64,000 bases of DNA from Luidia sarsii (GCA_949987565.1 OX465102.1:10422212-10486211); one strand, 5' to 3'. Shown: positions 1-13,643, counted from the first letter of the stretch. Notes: generated by a model from the letters alone, not told the origin. Made by a program: numbers and translations.

Positions 1-220
1 TGATATAAAATTTATTTCCGTATGAACTTTGTTGTAAATAGTACAAGGGGACTCATTTGGCACCGGACACAATATAGCAGCACCAGTCTAACTCCAGAAA
101 GCGGCCATTCAAAAAGGCAGGAACTTTATATTTTCATGAAAACAGTACACAAACACTCCCCACTGAAAATCCTCGTTTTTTTTCAACATTTAGAGACGGA
201 TTTCGGAAAAATCCTTTGGA

Positions 221-376
221 CATAATATCTTCCAATACATTAACTTTCCGAAAATACAAAAAAAATTAAAAAAAAAAAATTAATCGAATTGAGAAGATAC
301 TTTGGACTTCAGGCGTTGTTTACTCGAAAAGTGTTTTGGTGGGATATTCTTCATGTCGCTGTGCCGGGTCACAATA
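221..376 (-). mobile_element. R1 MITE-like element, truncated copy
   Basis: This matches the right half of the copy at 17671-17925 closely (TTTCCGAAAATAC, GTTTACTC, AAAGTGTTTTGGTGGGATA) and ends at the shared terminus GTGCCGGGTC. The left half is missing. It shares no similarity with genes. Confidence 0.7.
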
Positions 377-624
377 AATATTGAGCTACATGAAAACTTT
401 TCACTATAGGCCCCATTCATTCCAAAATTACGTATACACGAAGTATTATCCACAGGAAAGTCGCACATAGTATACATGTACGAGAATAAGTAGGCCTAGT
501 TATAAGACGTACGTATGACATTATAAACGTATAGGTTGTGTCAGGGAGGGAGATTTTTTCGCCTGGTCCCTCTTTTAATACAGCTTCGTACAATTTTGCG
601 GTGAACCGATATTGGCCCTTTGTT

Positions 625-862
625 CAAAACCCGGCTGAGGTTTCGGCTCCGGCTTCGTCTCTGTTATTCAAAAGCTGGAAACACAGGTTGGAGTTCATTG
701 TTGAACTTGAAACTTTGCATTCTTTTTTTTTCAAAACGCAGTATAACATCAACAAACGAAGCCAAAGGTCTCCCATTTTCATGCCTTGTACTTTAAAATG
801 GATGGAAGAAATGGAGTCAAACCAGGAGCCTATGCCTAAGCCGGATTTTGGAAAAGGGCCAT
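625..862 (+). mobile_element. R8 MITE-like element, diverged copy
   Basis: It begins CAAAACCCGGCTGAGGTTTCG and ends GCCTAAGCCGGATTTTGG, the inverted termini shared with the better copy at 59381-59595. The interior matches in patches (TATAACAT, CCTTGTACTTTAAAAT). The open reading frame crossing it is therefore not a gene. Confidence 0.75.
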
Positions 863-1901
863 TGAATGGTTCCAGCGCTAGGTACTAGGTCACAGCACGA
901 CCCGGTCTGGCTATGGTGGGTGGTTATCACACCATATACGCCGCGGCCCCAACCTCGTATTTCAAACAAAATGATGTAAATATTTATGCCGCAGTTTGTC
1001 GGGAGCTGACAGCGATCTTTCGCTGGCGCTGGAAGGTGCGGGGGAGTGCATATGGGGGGGGGGGTGGTGTTCTGGTCAAGGGTCATTATGTTGGTCAGGG
1101 TCTTACGGAATGGCGTCCTTGGATGCAGAACACTAAATCGAGCTCCCACTGAACACTGTACAAAACACATAGGCCTACTTTCAAAGCCAATTATTCCACA
1201 GGTTTCTCAGTTATTAGTTATTGTCTCTCAGTTTTGTTTCAAAGTTTTGTGCCCTTAGTTTTGTTTTTGGTACTAATTACCCACAGAAAAGAACAACCCC
1301 AAATTGTGTACAAATACAAGCCAAATTTCTGCAAGGATTTTGGGGATGGACCCCTCCACTTCTACAGCCAAATAGGCCACATTTAAAGCCAAATATGTTC
1401 CAAATTACACTCGAAAACCCCCAGGTTGTCTTAAGCTTCACTTGTTCTACATCAGATTAGTTAATTAGCCTCCAAAGACCCCTTATAAAAAAGGAGTGGG
1501 TCCACACTTTATGATAATTAGCTCGGCGGGGCCATCTTGGATTGATAGTGTGCTGCAACCCTTTAATGCGTTTCTACTTATAAAACCGCCCCTACACGGT
1601 TGACAAGGGATATTGAGTTTTGTGTATTCTATTCTGCCATCCGGTTTTTTTTATACACGCATAAAAAAGGAGAATTTGCGGTCTCGCTCTCGGGCCCTGC
1701 ATTTTGCGAAAGGTCGAGGTCATGCATTTTCAGTCCTGTCAACAAACGACTGAATCGGATGGAACGACAATGAAGAGGGGATCCGTAATCCACGCGTTGG
1801 TTCGCCGAAGTGCCATTAGCTTCGCTCTCTGCCTTCTATGTGAAGTATCAGTCCCCGGCGATCTCGGTGATTGAAAGCCCGTCTTTTCCTGAAAAGGATT
1901 T
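863..1901. other. Intergenic, no gene seen
   Basis: Mixed-composition sequence with a short poly-G run near 1055. Several overlapping short reading frames occur on both strands, without codon bias, splice context or recognisable domains. Confidence 0.5.
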
Positions 1902-2098
1902 CAAAGAACGCAGTGGCTGTTGTTACGGCAGTCGTCCGTGTGGTTCCCTGACTTCACAGTATTTGTCAGGATGTTTAGCTCTTGGAACCAGACTATCAGC
2001 TAATAGACTGGTTCAACCAGCCTGCAATGCTGACGAAATACAATCAAGTCAGGGAACCACACAGACGACTGCCGTAACAACAGCCACTGCGTTCAAAG
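1902..2098. mobile_element. Long inverted repeat (about 50-bp arms), MITE-like
   Basis: The left arm 1902-1953 and right arm 2047-2098 are near-perfect reverse complements. GAACGCAGTGGCTGTTGTTA pairs with TAACAACAGCCACTGCGTTC, and TGTGGTTCCCTGACT pairs with AGTCAGGGAACCACA. About 93 bases separate the arms, and the loop holds a second small palindrome (CCAGACTATCAGCTAATAGACTGG). No second copy was found in this window. Confidence 0.85.
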
Positions 2099-2309
2099 AA
2101 ACGTATACCTAACAACGTGAGAGGTAGATTTGAATTCATAGATGCGTCAGTAGGGCCTACACATGCCTGCAAGGTTTGTCTACTTTGTCTGCTCGGAGCT
2201 CGTGACCTTTCCGCCATTGACCTTTCCTTCTTTCTCCTCTCATTTTATACTGTTCTACAAATAAAGGAGAAACGAAACTGATTGTATGAGAACTCGTAAA
2301 CGATTTTGA

Positions 2310-2468
2310 AAATGGCAAAGAAAACGTTGATTGGTTCGGGATTTTAAACCGAGATCTCTGGTTTGGCGCCCTTACTATCTTTCAATCCAGCCCATGGATG
2401 GTGGTTCTCTAAAATAGTCACCTAGTCTTTGCCAGAGTGGGGCGCCAGTCAGACGCATTAAGAAGCAT
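2310..2468 (-). mobile_element. SINE-2 (tRNA-derived) copy
   Basis: The reverse complement gives CCAGAGATCTCGGTTTAAAATC, a B-box-like tRNA arm, and a body matching 15693-15845 (TGACTGGCGCCCC, CTAGTTGACTATTTTGGGAA with substitutions). It starts next to AATGGCAAAGAAAACGTTG, the family's 3' tail. Confidence 0.7.
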
Positions 2469-3848
2469 TCGAACATTTTAACTATTTGTTAAAGGACGGC
2501 CATTGTGTCTATGGAAGGTGTGGATTCTTCAAGTGGCGAGCGAGGCTACCAGGTTTATTGCATACATTCTTAACTGGCCCGCCAATTTCCAAAGTGGCCT
2601 GCATTTTTTAATTTTATCGCTTGCTGGCCCCTGAGAAAAGATGGCTCCTTTCTGATGAAGATAGTCGCTCTGTGCTAATGCTGAAGTTCAGGGTGCTGTC
2701 CTATGTGTCTGGAACGTGTCTTGTAACGCGAACAGGCAAAGAGCCCTGGTTGTAATAAGTTGTGACCGAGTGGTTAAACATGCAAGCTGCAGAATATGAA
2801 GACGCACGGAGCGGTGTGTTAAAACAGAGAGCAAAAGCAGAGAGAAAGAATTTGTTTGAATCAAGTGGTTATCGCAAAAAAGATTATCAAAAAGATGGAA
2901 TGGAAAGTGGGCAAAAGAAACGACATTCAATCTGTGGCAGAATCACCTGAAAGTTATAAATGGAAACAACATTCATAAACATTATATTAATTTTTATCGA
3001 GTTGAACCCTCTAGCCACAAATACACTTCCCGGTGTAAATAGGACTGTCTCTTCAGGCGTTTCCATAAAATTAAATGCCTCATTTATTTAAGAGTTTAAC
3101 CAAATTAAGTCTACTGCAAACAACAGGAGTAAAGAATAGGCCTTTTATAGTTGTCCCTAAATTTATTGTGCTAGACCTATACCCCAAGAATTAGTGGTGT
3201 TGAGTTTGCGCGTGTTTACGCTTCGTTTTCAAACTGGCCAGGAACGCCTGCTGTATAGGGATTCCCTTCAACTGGCCTGGGACAATTCCAACTGTTATTT
3301 GGCCACTGGGCCACCACTGACGTCGAATCCTGCTCTTTCTCTCTTTAGAGAGTACAGTCTTTATATAGAGTACAGTCTTTATATAGAGTACAGTCTCCGA
3401 GACAGCCTCCCTCCCCAAATATTCCGCTGCCGGCTTGGTACAGAAAAGAAATCAATTCTAATTTTGAAAGCGAATCAATCGAGACAGTACTTGCTCCCGC
3501 GAGTCGGCGCTAGTTACATTTGACGTCTCCTGAAAAGAAAAGAAATGCATATCGGTAAACGAAACACCATTTGGCACATATACGTTTCGAGAAGACAACA
3601 CGGTGCTGACGGTGTCAGATGGGGTCGCAACACTTCGGTATCAATTTGAAATGCGTCCAATGAACGCACGGTTCCTGCACGGCTGTTTACGCCGAGAGTA
3701 TATCGGAACTGACGGCGTGAATTTCTGCACAGCGCGGGTCAACCGTTTTTTGTTTTGATTTCGAATTTTTCGGCTTGTTTGTAGGGTCATCTATGTGTGT
3801 GTGATTGTGTTCAGTCTCTAGTCACATAGGACGCTGGGAAAACATTCT
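2469..3848. other. Intergenic, no gene seen
   Basis: AT-rich sequence with no supported gene. Its one clear structure is an 18-bp tandem repeat of AGAGTACAGTCTTTATAT, about 2.8 units at 3349-3400. Confidence 0.5.
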
Positions 3849-4800
3849 AGATCGGGTATTGACAAAACTTCCCTACCCCCACCGCTCTCTATTGCCCTTC
3901 CCTCACTCTCTTTCTCAATCTCTCTCACCTCTATTTCTCCTTCCTTCCTGTATCCTCTCTATTTCTCTCTTTGTATCTCTCTCCTCTCTGCCTGCCTGTT
4001 TCTTTCTCCTCAACTCTGTATCTTTCTCTCGCTTCCCCTCTCTCCCCTCTCTCCCTCTGCCTCGCTCTAAGCCTCTCCCCTGTCTCCATCTCTGTCTCCC
4101 TTTCTCTTTCTCTTTCTCTCCGTCTCTCTCCCCTCTCTCCCTATCCCTTTCAACCCCTTTCCCCTCCCCCTCTCTCTCCTCCTCTATCTCCTTCTCTCTC
4201 TTTCACTTCCTCACTCTTTCCCACTCTCTCGCCATCTCTCTCCACCTCTCTCTCCCTCTCTACATCTCTTCTCCTCCCCTTCTCTCTACCTTCCCCTCCC
4301 CTCCATATCTCCCTCCCTCTCTCCCTCCCTCTCCTTCTCCCGCTCTCTCTCTCACAACCGCTCCCTCTCTCTCCACCTCGCTCCTCTCCCCTTTCTCCCC
4401 CTCTCTGTCTCCACCGCCCTCTCCCTCTACATCGCTCTCTCTCCCTCACTCCCTCTCCTGCTTTATTTATGGAAACGAGGTCCCGTTGCGAGTACTGGCT
4501 TTCCAATTGCGAGCCCAGTGGTGCGTTGGTTGCTCGCCGACCCGGGCAAAATGTTTCCACTCTCGGCGGGCTAATTTCCTCCCCTCGGCCCTCCCTCCCT
4601 CCCTCCCTCCCTCACTCCCTCCCTCCCTCCCTCCCTCCCCCCTCCCCCCTCCCTCCCTCCCTCCCCCTCCTCGGACCCGTTCGTGATTGCTGCGCTGTCC
4701 TTGCCTCTTGGAAATTCTCCAACCCAACTTGCTGTTGTTTTCTTTCTATCCCCTCTCCATTCGGAGTGTTCCTTTCTCTCCTCTTCCCTCGTCGACCGCA
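3849..4800. repeat. CT-rich polypyrimidine tract with (CCCT)n core
   Basis: Nearly pure pyrimidine on the + strand for over 900 bases, mostly CTCTCC/CTCCCT units. A short mixed-base island interrupts it at about 4465-4585, and a regular CCCT run lies at 4590-4675. The long Ser/Leu/Pro reading frames here are low-complexity artefacts. Confidence 0.95.
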
Positions 4801-6984
4801 AGAACAATCCTCACTATAGCGGCACGGAAAAGATTTGATTTCAAAAATAATTACAAAGACACCAAGACATAATATACCAGTCCGTTTTGAATGTCTTTTT
4901 CATTTGGGAAGAAATAACTGGCCGGAGATTGACTCGCGTTGCAGAGGAAATCCAGGACGCTGTCTGGAATTATTTTTTTTATAGAACTGGTTCGCATTTC
5001 GACTCAGGCTCGATAAATTGATGCACTCTGAATATTATTTCTCTCCCCGTCTTCTGAGCTTCGCTTAAGCTGAAGCAGCGCAGGTAAACGTCCCCGTCAA
5101 GTGCTTTCGCAAGTATTTAGGTTTCGAGGGAGATTTTGGCGACGTCCCACGAACGTTGCACCCGCTGAGCGCTCGGAGCTGTCGTACAGAATGACCACGG
5201 GGTTCTGTTAACATACGCCCGGTGAATGCGGACACAACTTTGTTTTTAGTTTGCTTAATTAATAGATTTATCCTTGAGTAAACAAATGTTTTCCTTTCCC
5301 GGCCAGAGAAAGGTCTTGGAAGGCTTGAGGCCACTGACCACTGTGGGTTACTCAAATAGAATAAATCGATTAGCAACACAGCGCAATATGTCTGTCCACT
5401 GGCTCTCTGTACATTTATATGCCTATTGCTAGTATTAGCTTTCTTGGGCCACAAGACACCTTGACCCAAACCTGCTCCTGCATTTTCTTCTGTTTGCCAC
5501 CCAATCAACTCCTGCACTGTCATGCGCTTACGAGGCCCCCACAAGCAATATTTTCATCTTCTCTTTACTTTATCAGAGCTTAGATCTATAATCTTTTCCC
5601 CGGCTGAACGTGTGGGCCGTTGTCAAAATCCTCCTGATCCTCTGTCAAATCACGGCAGCTTTTTAAAACGTGTTCCAACAGGGGGAATAAAAGTATTCCT
5701 GCACCCTGAGGAGCCTGCGTCCAGTATTTGTTATATTGATCGAGTTTAATTGAGAGAAAGGACTCGAGAAGAATTAAACCCTAAGGACCTGGAGTCAGGC
5801 TATGATTTACGTCTGTTTTCGTGACTCTCTGCCCCTGTATTTTGTAGACGACGTAAGCTCTACCCCGAAGCGCTCAAAAAAATTTCCAGGGTCATTTAGA
5901 CACCCATTAGCCTGATGATTTTCAGGCATTATATTGAGACGTCTTCATCAGACTTCCTGGTTGTCAGTTCACCTCTCAAGCACCCGGGAGCATAATGATA
6001 TATCATATACGCACGTTATGAAACTGACACGTCATTTTGCGAATCACCGATAGTCTATTATGACAAAGCTCATGCTACAACCGTACAGAGATAATATATA
6101 TGGCTAAGGAGACATTTTTCCCCGACTGCATGGGGACATCCAGATACTTTCAGAAGAGACACAACTGGTATTGGCCTAACTGTTGCATTTAAAGTTCAGG
6201 TGTTTCAAATAATTATCTTCTATTTAGACATCTGTATTCATTGAAGTGTGAAATAACCCAATAAACCTGCCTGTGTTTAATTATCCTGCTGTTTATTTTA
6301 ACTCAGAATAGAAAGTAGTTCTCATGATTACTGAAAATTGTCATGGTGAGTTATCTGCTTGAGCAAATGAACTCTGTATAACTTTTTGCAGTCGACCCAT
6401 CGACATGATGTGATGTGATTTAAATGCAATCATACGCATTTTGTACTCTCGCATGGCCATCCATAGCGCAATGCCCCATGGCGAATGTGCCATTGCGTGC
6501 GTTCATATTTCCGCCATGCACATAAAATAATGTTATGTTCCCAGTTATGTTAATATAAGCCCACCCACGAAGGCTCTAATCGGTATGTAAATATCCTAAT
6601 CTATACACGCATAATTATGAGGCACGGAATATAGTTTTTTTTTTCACAGAAGGACGGAACCACAGAGGGAAAGGTGGTATAGCTACAGAAACCATGCCTT
6701 CCTTCGGAAACTAAACACCCATGGACACACATGCCAAACCCTCGCGTCTCTCTCTCCCTCTCTTCAGCGACAGGGAAAAAAATGAGTACACAACTTTCTG
6801 CTGAGTACAAGCTCTCAGAATGTGAAAGGGGATATCTTATCTCCTTGACGACGGAATTACAGGCCGAAACCCGCGGATTAATGCACCTTGTACCTCGTGT
6901 TTTCCATCACCTATCACTCGGTCTTTCTAGCTTGGCAGTAGCCGATGAAACCAGACTAATACGTAGGTGACCGTCTAGCCCTCT
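4801..6984. other. Intergenic, no gene seen
   Basis: Unique-looking sequence without a supported exon, repeat array or RNA gene. The longest frame, on the - strand at 5065-5544, has no recognisable motif and no GC3 bias like the real exons. Confidence 0.5.
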
Positions 6985-7475
6985 CTCTCTCTCCACCTCT
7001 CTTTCCCTCTCTCTTCCTGTCTCTCCCTCCCTCTCTGTCCCTCTCTCTATCCCTCCCCTGTCCCCATCAATCCCTCTCCCCTCTTTTCCTCCCCTCTCCC
7101 CTTCCGCCCTCTCTCATCCCTGTCTCTCTCCCTCTCCCAATCTCTCTCTCTCCCCTCTATCCCTCTTTCTCTCCATCTTTCTCTCTCCCCTCTCTCCCCC
7201 TCTCTCCCACTCTCTACCCTCCCCCCTTTATCTCCCTCCCCTCTGTCCTCTGTCTCTCCCCTCCTCTCTCTTTCTCTTTTCTCTCCCTCTCCCCCTCTCT
7301 CTCCAATCTCTGTCTCTCTCCCTCTGTCTGTCTCTCCCCCCTCTCTCACTCCCTCCCATGTCTGTATATCTTCCTCCCTGCCTCCATCTCACCCTGCATC
7401 CCTCTCTCCCTTTCCCCACCTCCCCCCTCTCTTCCCCTCCCCCTCTCTCTCCCCTGTCTCTCCTCCCCTCCCAAC
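6985..7475. repeat. CT-rich polypyrimidine tract
   Basis: Imperfect CTCTCC/CCCTCT repeats cover about 490 bases with almost no purines on the + strand. Confidence 0.95.
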
Positions 7476-8965
7476 GCCGACGATAATGCCTTCACTCGCG
7501 TTATGCACACATCACGGATGGACTTCGCCCCTCCCGTATACCACTTAACACTCGAGCATTGTGATCGCGAATGCAAAGCGATCCGTCAGTGTGTACCCGT
7601 ATCCCAAGCCCGAGCAAGAGAGAGGTAGGGAGAGAAGGCAAAGAATAGAGGAAAATATAAGAGAGCGAGCGAAGAGAGAGAGAGAGAGAACGCAGCGGTG
7701 TTGAACTTCCCTTTGATTGTATTGTTCGCCGACAGGGGGTGTTCAGTTCAACGGCGGCGCGGTGCTCGATCGTTGGAGACATTTTTACTATGGATCGCCA
7801 CAGCGGTGGTCGACTCGTGTAGCGGGGTGCTGTATACATAATACCGTGCGTACACGCTGTGTTCCAACCATCGCTCGTGCAATCGAGAGAGAGGGAGAGT
7901 GGAAGAAAAACCCCACGGAATTTCGCACGCCACAACTCCACAGCGTTGGTTGATGAACGATTTTTAGCCATTACCGGCACCTGTGACAAACGCACTGCCT
8001 GGAATACAGTATAGACGGAAAGGCGAGCTAACCCAATACCTTCACGTCGAACGCGGGGATTGCATATCGCACGGCCGGATCGCAAACTAGTGATTGTGGT
8101 ACTAACGGTGCTCTTGACATTGGACGTGTGGTGAAGCTTGTGGCGGTGCATTGGCACTCGGCGGAGATATACCGTCCAACCGGTCCAGCCAACCGACCCC
8201 CAGTTGAGTGGGAGGTTCGCCAGGGACTTTTGGTGTTGCTGAAACCACCCCAGACCTGGTAAGTGGTTGATAGACTAAATGTTGTCGCATTGAACGCCTT
8301 GGGTTGTTTAGTGCAGACAGTTTCTCGGACTGATTCGAGATTTCTGATGAGTTTGCTTTGACGTGCTTTTCCAATGCACTGGCCGACATTGACGTACTGC
8401 GCGATAACAGTGCTCCGCCCCCCCCCCATTTACAATCTCCAAACGGTGGGACTGGTAGAAAAGGGCCTACATAGTTCATCGTGCATTTAGCTGGGGGTAC
8501 ATAGTTCATCACTTCTGCGATGTGTTTGTAATCGTGGAACGATCTCCCATGATATTGAACAACCAAAAATATCGACTCCTGCAAAGCGGATGCCACGCAG
8601 CCTCGGAATTATCATTATTATTTTTGTTCTTCCATTGTGCGACATGCATGGCTGAGTATAGGCGTGAGTAATGCTGGTATACCGTGCTTCAATCGCGTCC
8701 ACAGGTGAACCCAATACCGCTGGGCGTACGCTTGCATACGACGATGCCCATGGGGCCGGGTCCCGTTTTTTCCTCTCTCTCGCCGAATTGTGTCATGGAG
8801 GTAGAAAACCATGATTGTACTACTGTATATGCAAAGCTACCCTGTACGGGGCAGCCCATTATAGGGGCAGTTTGTCACCCGTGGGTTTCGTGTTACAGTG
8901 TCGACGGTAGAGCATTTTTTATTCCAATGTTAGCCACGCCTTATGTTCAGTTTCCTAGTGCGCTC
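7476..8965. other. Intergenic, no gene seen
   Basis: Moderate GC with several overlapping reading frames on the - strand (7501-8596) that share no recognisable domain. A (GA)n run lies near 7672-7690. Confidence 0.45.
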
Positions 8966-9525
8966 GACTCTGAATCTGTCTCTCTGTCGCTCTCTGTCTC
9001 TCCGCCTCTCTCTCTCTCTCTCTCTCTCTGTTTCTCTGCCTCACTGTCTCTCACGGTCTCTCTTTGTCTCTCACAGTCGTATTCTGTCGCTCTCTGCCTC
9101 TTTCTATCTTATGTCCGTCTCTGTCTCTTTCTGTGTATCTGATGGTAGGTCTCTGTCACTCTGCCCCCCTCCTCCGCATCCGTGTCTCTCCGTGTCTCTC
9201 CGTCTCTTTGTCTCTCTGTCTCTCTGTCTCTCCGTCTCTCTGTCTCTCTGTCTCTCTCTGTCTCTCTGTCTCTCTCCGCCTCACTGTCCCTCTCTGTTTC
9301 TCTATCTTACCCTCTCTGTCTCTCCTTGTTTCTCGGTATTTTACCCTGTTTCTCTTTCCGCATCTTTTTCTACCGGTACCTCTCCACCTGTCTGTCCGCC
9401 CGTCCGTCCTTCCATAGACAGACTGTATGCCCGTCTGTCTCTGTGTCTGTCTGTCTGTGTAGCTGTGTCTGTCTTTCGGTCTTAATGTCTGCCTGTCTGT
9501 CTGTCTGTCTGTCTATTCCACTCCC
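8966..9525. repeat. CTCTGT-type pyrimidine-rich repeat
   Basis: Long imperfect array of TCTCTGTC and CTGT words, grading into CTGT repeats at 9440-9515. Confidence 0.93.
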
Positions 9526-12500
9526 TCTTCAAAATAGCCAGCGGTTTAGCCCACCACATCGAATTCCTCACCCAAAATGTGAGCGGGTTCAAGATCGTCG
9601 CAATTGTTTTTTTTTGTCGCTTGCGGGATGGAGCCGCGGGTTGCTGCCATTGGTCGGAAGCTCTCCGACTCCTCGCACGCTGACCCAGGCTCCGTGGGCG
9701 GTCACGTCATTCTACCCTGGTCCTTCTGCCTCCCTTATCGCGTATGATTATGGCGCATCAGCGTGTGATGTGGGGCAGGGCAAACACGTGTGGGTCTGTC
9801 GGCGAGATAGCCCACTTCACCCGCCGCTCAGTGTCGGTGCACCTACGTACAACCGTTTAAGGACGGCGTTGATTGCTGGCGGTGCGCGCGATAGGCGACC
9901 CTGGGTACGGCCGCCTTGCGGCGGTCCCTTCTAACGCGAACGCAGCACGCCGCTCTAAATGAAGGTGTATTTTTGTTCTGTCTCTCTCTCTCTATTTCCA
10001 CGGGATGTAATTGCAATGTAGAACGCGACCCGCCTCTACCTGATGTGTCATTGGCGCGTCGTAATTGAGTTATTTTCGCACGCGTGCGCGCTTTCTGTCT
10101 CTCTCCCCTTCTCCCCCTCCCCCTTCCCTCTCTCTCCTCAAAGATCGCACCAATGTTCGACGGACAATGGTTTCGATTCCACCGAGTGGTCGCCATGGCA
10201 ACGCATCTACCTTTCTCTACGAGGATGCCTCCGGGCAAGACGACACCTCGCGTTCAGGGAAGAGGGTCAATTTTTTTTTACTGAGTTAGTACTGAGTTAG
10301 TATCGTTTTATCTCATTTCAATTTTTTGGTTTATCTTCAAAATACTCTGAACATCTTTGTGAAGACTCAAGAACCGTTTTTTTTATCAACAACTGGACTG
10401 TTAATCATTATTGATTAACGTGCAATGAAACGCACACTTTATGCCACGTTCCGTCCCTTCATGTATGTCTCTCGATTCAGTTCATTATCAGGACCTCTTT
10501 TAAAACTTTTTTTTAATGTTCAGCTATCGAGAATGAAATCCTGTACACACACTATGCTTTTAAAAGAGGGGGACATCATGTGCTTTGTCCCCTCACTTTT
10601 TTGTAACAACATTTGTTTTTCTTCTCGTTCTTCAATGTTCGACTGCATGAAAAAAGACAGGGAAAACATTGAATGATAGGCAACTAGGAAGTATATTGAA
10701 CACGATACGTACTGTTTCTTTCTCACCCTAAGTAGATAAAATACACCTTAAATAGGCACCGAATTGCATGATTATACAAGCATGAAAATGCCCAAAATTG
10801 TCCCTAACCTGGGAGGGGGGACATCACCCATTCACACCCCCTAAACCTCGCTTGCTTAGTGAGCTCGGGCTCGGTCACTCCGTTGAGTCCGTTCCCTCGT
10901 TTAATGGTCCCCAAACCTTGTCGGACTCGAGTGACGGCTCTTTCAGTTTCAGTCTTTGAGTTGAGGTGAGTTGGTTGAGAAGCGTCTGTTGGAGACGTTG
11001 GATCCGTAACGGCGCGTCTCTCCAGTAGATGGTTGGTCGGATTGGATACCATCGCTTACGTGGGGCATGCATTTGGTCGGTTCTGAGATAGGCCTATTAT
11101 TCAGATCTCAGAATTTCAATGAAATTCAGTGGGTTATTACAGCCAGGTATAATCTAATGCGCCAAAAACCGTATAGGTCTCTGGTACCGGTACCGTACCC
11201 CCCAAAAAAAAGTTTACTCAATTCCACTAACATTTTCGGTGGTGTTTCTTTTTTTCGACCTATGTTTCAAATCGTCGACACCACCCTGAAATTAGACGCA
11301 GTGCACAATAGCCTGCCGAAAAGACGTCTAAAGGCGACACTTGGGGCCGAGGCCGTTTTGCTCCAACCGAAGATTACAAGCAGTGATACGATTGACTCGG
11401 CAAAGCTCCCCCCACACACAGTCCAAAATTCCAGGCTGGGCTGCGCGATCCAGTGGGGACTTTTTTATTTATATATATTTTTTTGCAAGGGATTAAGACA
11501 TCAGTTTTTGGTCCGAACCGACACGCGGTGAGAGGAGAGAGGTCGGGCGTCCACCAGTCGACATCGCTGCGCCGGCGTCGCGCGCCGTTTGACGGTCGGA
11601 ATCGATCAGTCTCACCTGGCCGAAGCCGGGGCCACAATCTCCCCCCGCGTCGGAGTCGGTTCAATACGACAGGGACATTTATTTCATAGATGTCTTCCCG
11701 AGATATGATATCTCAGGACACCGCCAGTCGGGTCTGTATAGGCGACTTTGAGAATGCAAATCCAGGTTCCTGTTTTGTCACGACCAAATCGCTTTCAACG
11801 TTATCGGCCAACGAGGTCCAATTTTTGTGTTCACCAATTTTTGGTGCGGTGGTGGTTTTTTTTTCAGTCTCTCCCCTTTTTTTTGATCTAGCGATAGACT
11901 GCTTTGAATGGGAGCCCCCCGCCGGGAGCGGCCATTGTGTAAGGTCTTAAATTCTTGGTCTTCATTTCAGCAGTCGCTCTCGACCGTTTCAAATTGTTCA
12001 CCCCCCCCCCTCCGCGCCGACTAAAGAATGATGCTTGGAAAAAATATTGGCTCAATGCAGCCTGTCAAATAAAATAAAGAGGGGGAAGCAACGCCAATCC
12101 TGGTGGGTAAGATTTTCTATTTCTCCTTTTTTTTATTCTGTGGGAGGCCTCTTTGTTTGCACCGTGCCTGGCCCGTCGGAATGAGAAGTAAAAAAGAAAA
12201 GTTGGACGTCAGGCTGCGGGGAAGAGTGAGGGAGGGAGAGGGGGAGGGAGGAAGGGGGAGGGGGAGTGAGGCTGTTTTTCCTTCTTTCAAAAGGACTTTG
12301 TGGAGCGAGACGAGGTTTTTCGACCGGGGTACAACATCTCGGGCCGAGTTTTTCTTTTTCTTTCTGGGAGGGCCCAGCTGTAACTTCCCCCGAGGGATAG
12401 GCTCACACCGGTCGCTCTGTTTCCCACTTTTCTGTCTGGGTCAGGGCTCGGGAGGTGAAAGCCTGCTTTTTTGTATTGTGTTTTGTTGAAAGTTGGGTGT

Positions 12501-12639
12501 ATAGGACTTTAAGTTCAGGACCCGGGCTTGTTTTTTTTCTTTCTGCCATACATAATGTACGGGCCCGAGTCGATAGTAACCGCACACACCGCGCGCCGAG
12601 TTATAATTATACATGTAATGTCTCATCCCACGTAGAGGT
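9526..12639. other. Intergenic, no gene seen
   Basis: Mixed unique-looking sequence. It contains a short pyrimidine tract (10097-10140), a 12-bp direct repeat of ACTGAGTTAGT at 10279-10302, and homopolymer runs. No exon candidate combines splice sites with the codon bias of the real gene. Confidence 0.45.
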
Positions 12640-13180
12640 TGGGTACCTTCATTTTGTGAAGGTCAAAAATCGCTTTCATACTTTTAGTCCAAGTCAACGT
12701 ATACCGTTTCATAAAATCAAACCCTTTGTAAGTTTCGGCTCAACCCGTCTGGGTCAACCATATCATGAGAAAAAAACAAGGAAACAAAATCAAATGCTAA
12801 CTTTGTTCTGACAAAGAGTGCGGTATTTCAAAAGGAACTCTTCGTTCTAGCGATCGCTGCACGGAGCGATCGCTGGAAATTCAACAAATTTCCTCTTTTC
12901 TCGAAAGCGGCAGATTTTCGAGCTCTAAAATGTCACGGAATGTTTGATGCCATAACAAACTTCCTGATGAGTAAAGTTCATGTAATTTCAGTCAAGCATG
13001 TCTTTTGAAAAACAGTGGAAACGAAATTAAATGCTTTTTTTTTTAGATATAGAGGGTGGTATTTGTAAAAAGAACTCTTCGTTCCAATGATCGCCAAAGT
13101 TCCTGATGAGTAAGTAGTATCTCAAAAATGAGGAATGTCCGGAAATTGGGCACTTTGTAAAGTGTGACTCTCCCTTTAAA
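12640..13180 (+). repeat. R7 dispersed repeat with internal duplication
   Basis: It shares CTCTTTTCTCGAAA, GGCAGATTTTCGAGC, CTGATGAGTAAG and AATTGGGCACTTTG with 27195-27480, and TTTCGGCTCAA..CCGT with 16665-16835. The words GAACTCTTCGTTC occur twice (about 12836 and 13074), so the element is partly duplicated in place. A GCGATCGCT..AGCGATCGC palindrome sits near 12850. Confidence 0.65.
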
Positions 13181-13643
13181 CCCCCCACCCTGTGAATGTT
13201 ACACCGCGAAACGGAGGCCACGCGGCAAGGTGATGTTCGGGCCTGTGTTTATTGTGCTGCTACATCAGTGTGTGTGTATACGGTAGGCCTACTTAACGTG
13301 GTTATCCCAAGGAGGTATTAGGTTTTTTATCCTAAGGATCCAGGCAGGCAACACCACGAGCGGTGTGTTGCAAGTGGCAACCTTAAAGTGACTCCTATCT
13401 ACTCGATAATACAGCTATAATCTGTCGATGTGGCCTTTACATTCGGCACCCGCGGTGCATGTACTTCAGCGCGCGGGGATTATCCACGCGATTCATGGTT
13501 TCCCCCTGCGTATTAAACTGTGAGGCGACCCATCTCATCACTGGCTCTCATTTTTGATGGGCCACCTCGGGAGTTTGTCTCCTAAATTGCCACCACAGGG
13601 GCCAAAATCATGCTACCAAAATGTACCAAAACATTGCTCCTTA

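Noticed and set aside
3805..4819. 280-290-aa Ser/Leu/Pro frames
   Set aside because: Translation of a CT tract; no start, splice or codon-bias support.
8102..8596. 164-aa frame on the - strand
   Set aside because: It overlaps other frames of similar length on the same strand, with no motif, splice signal or codon bias.
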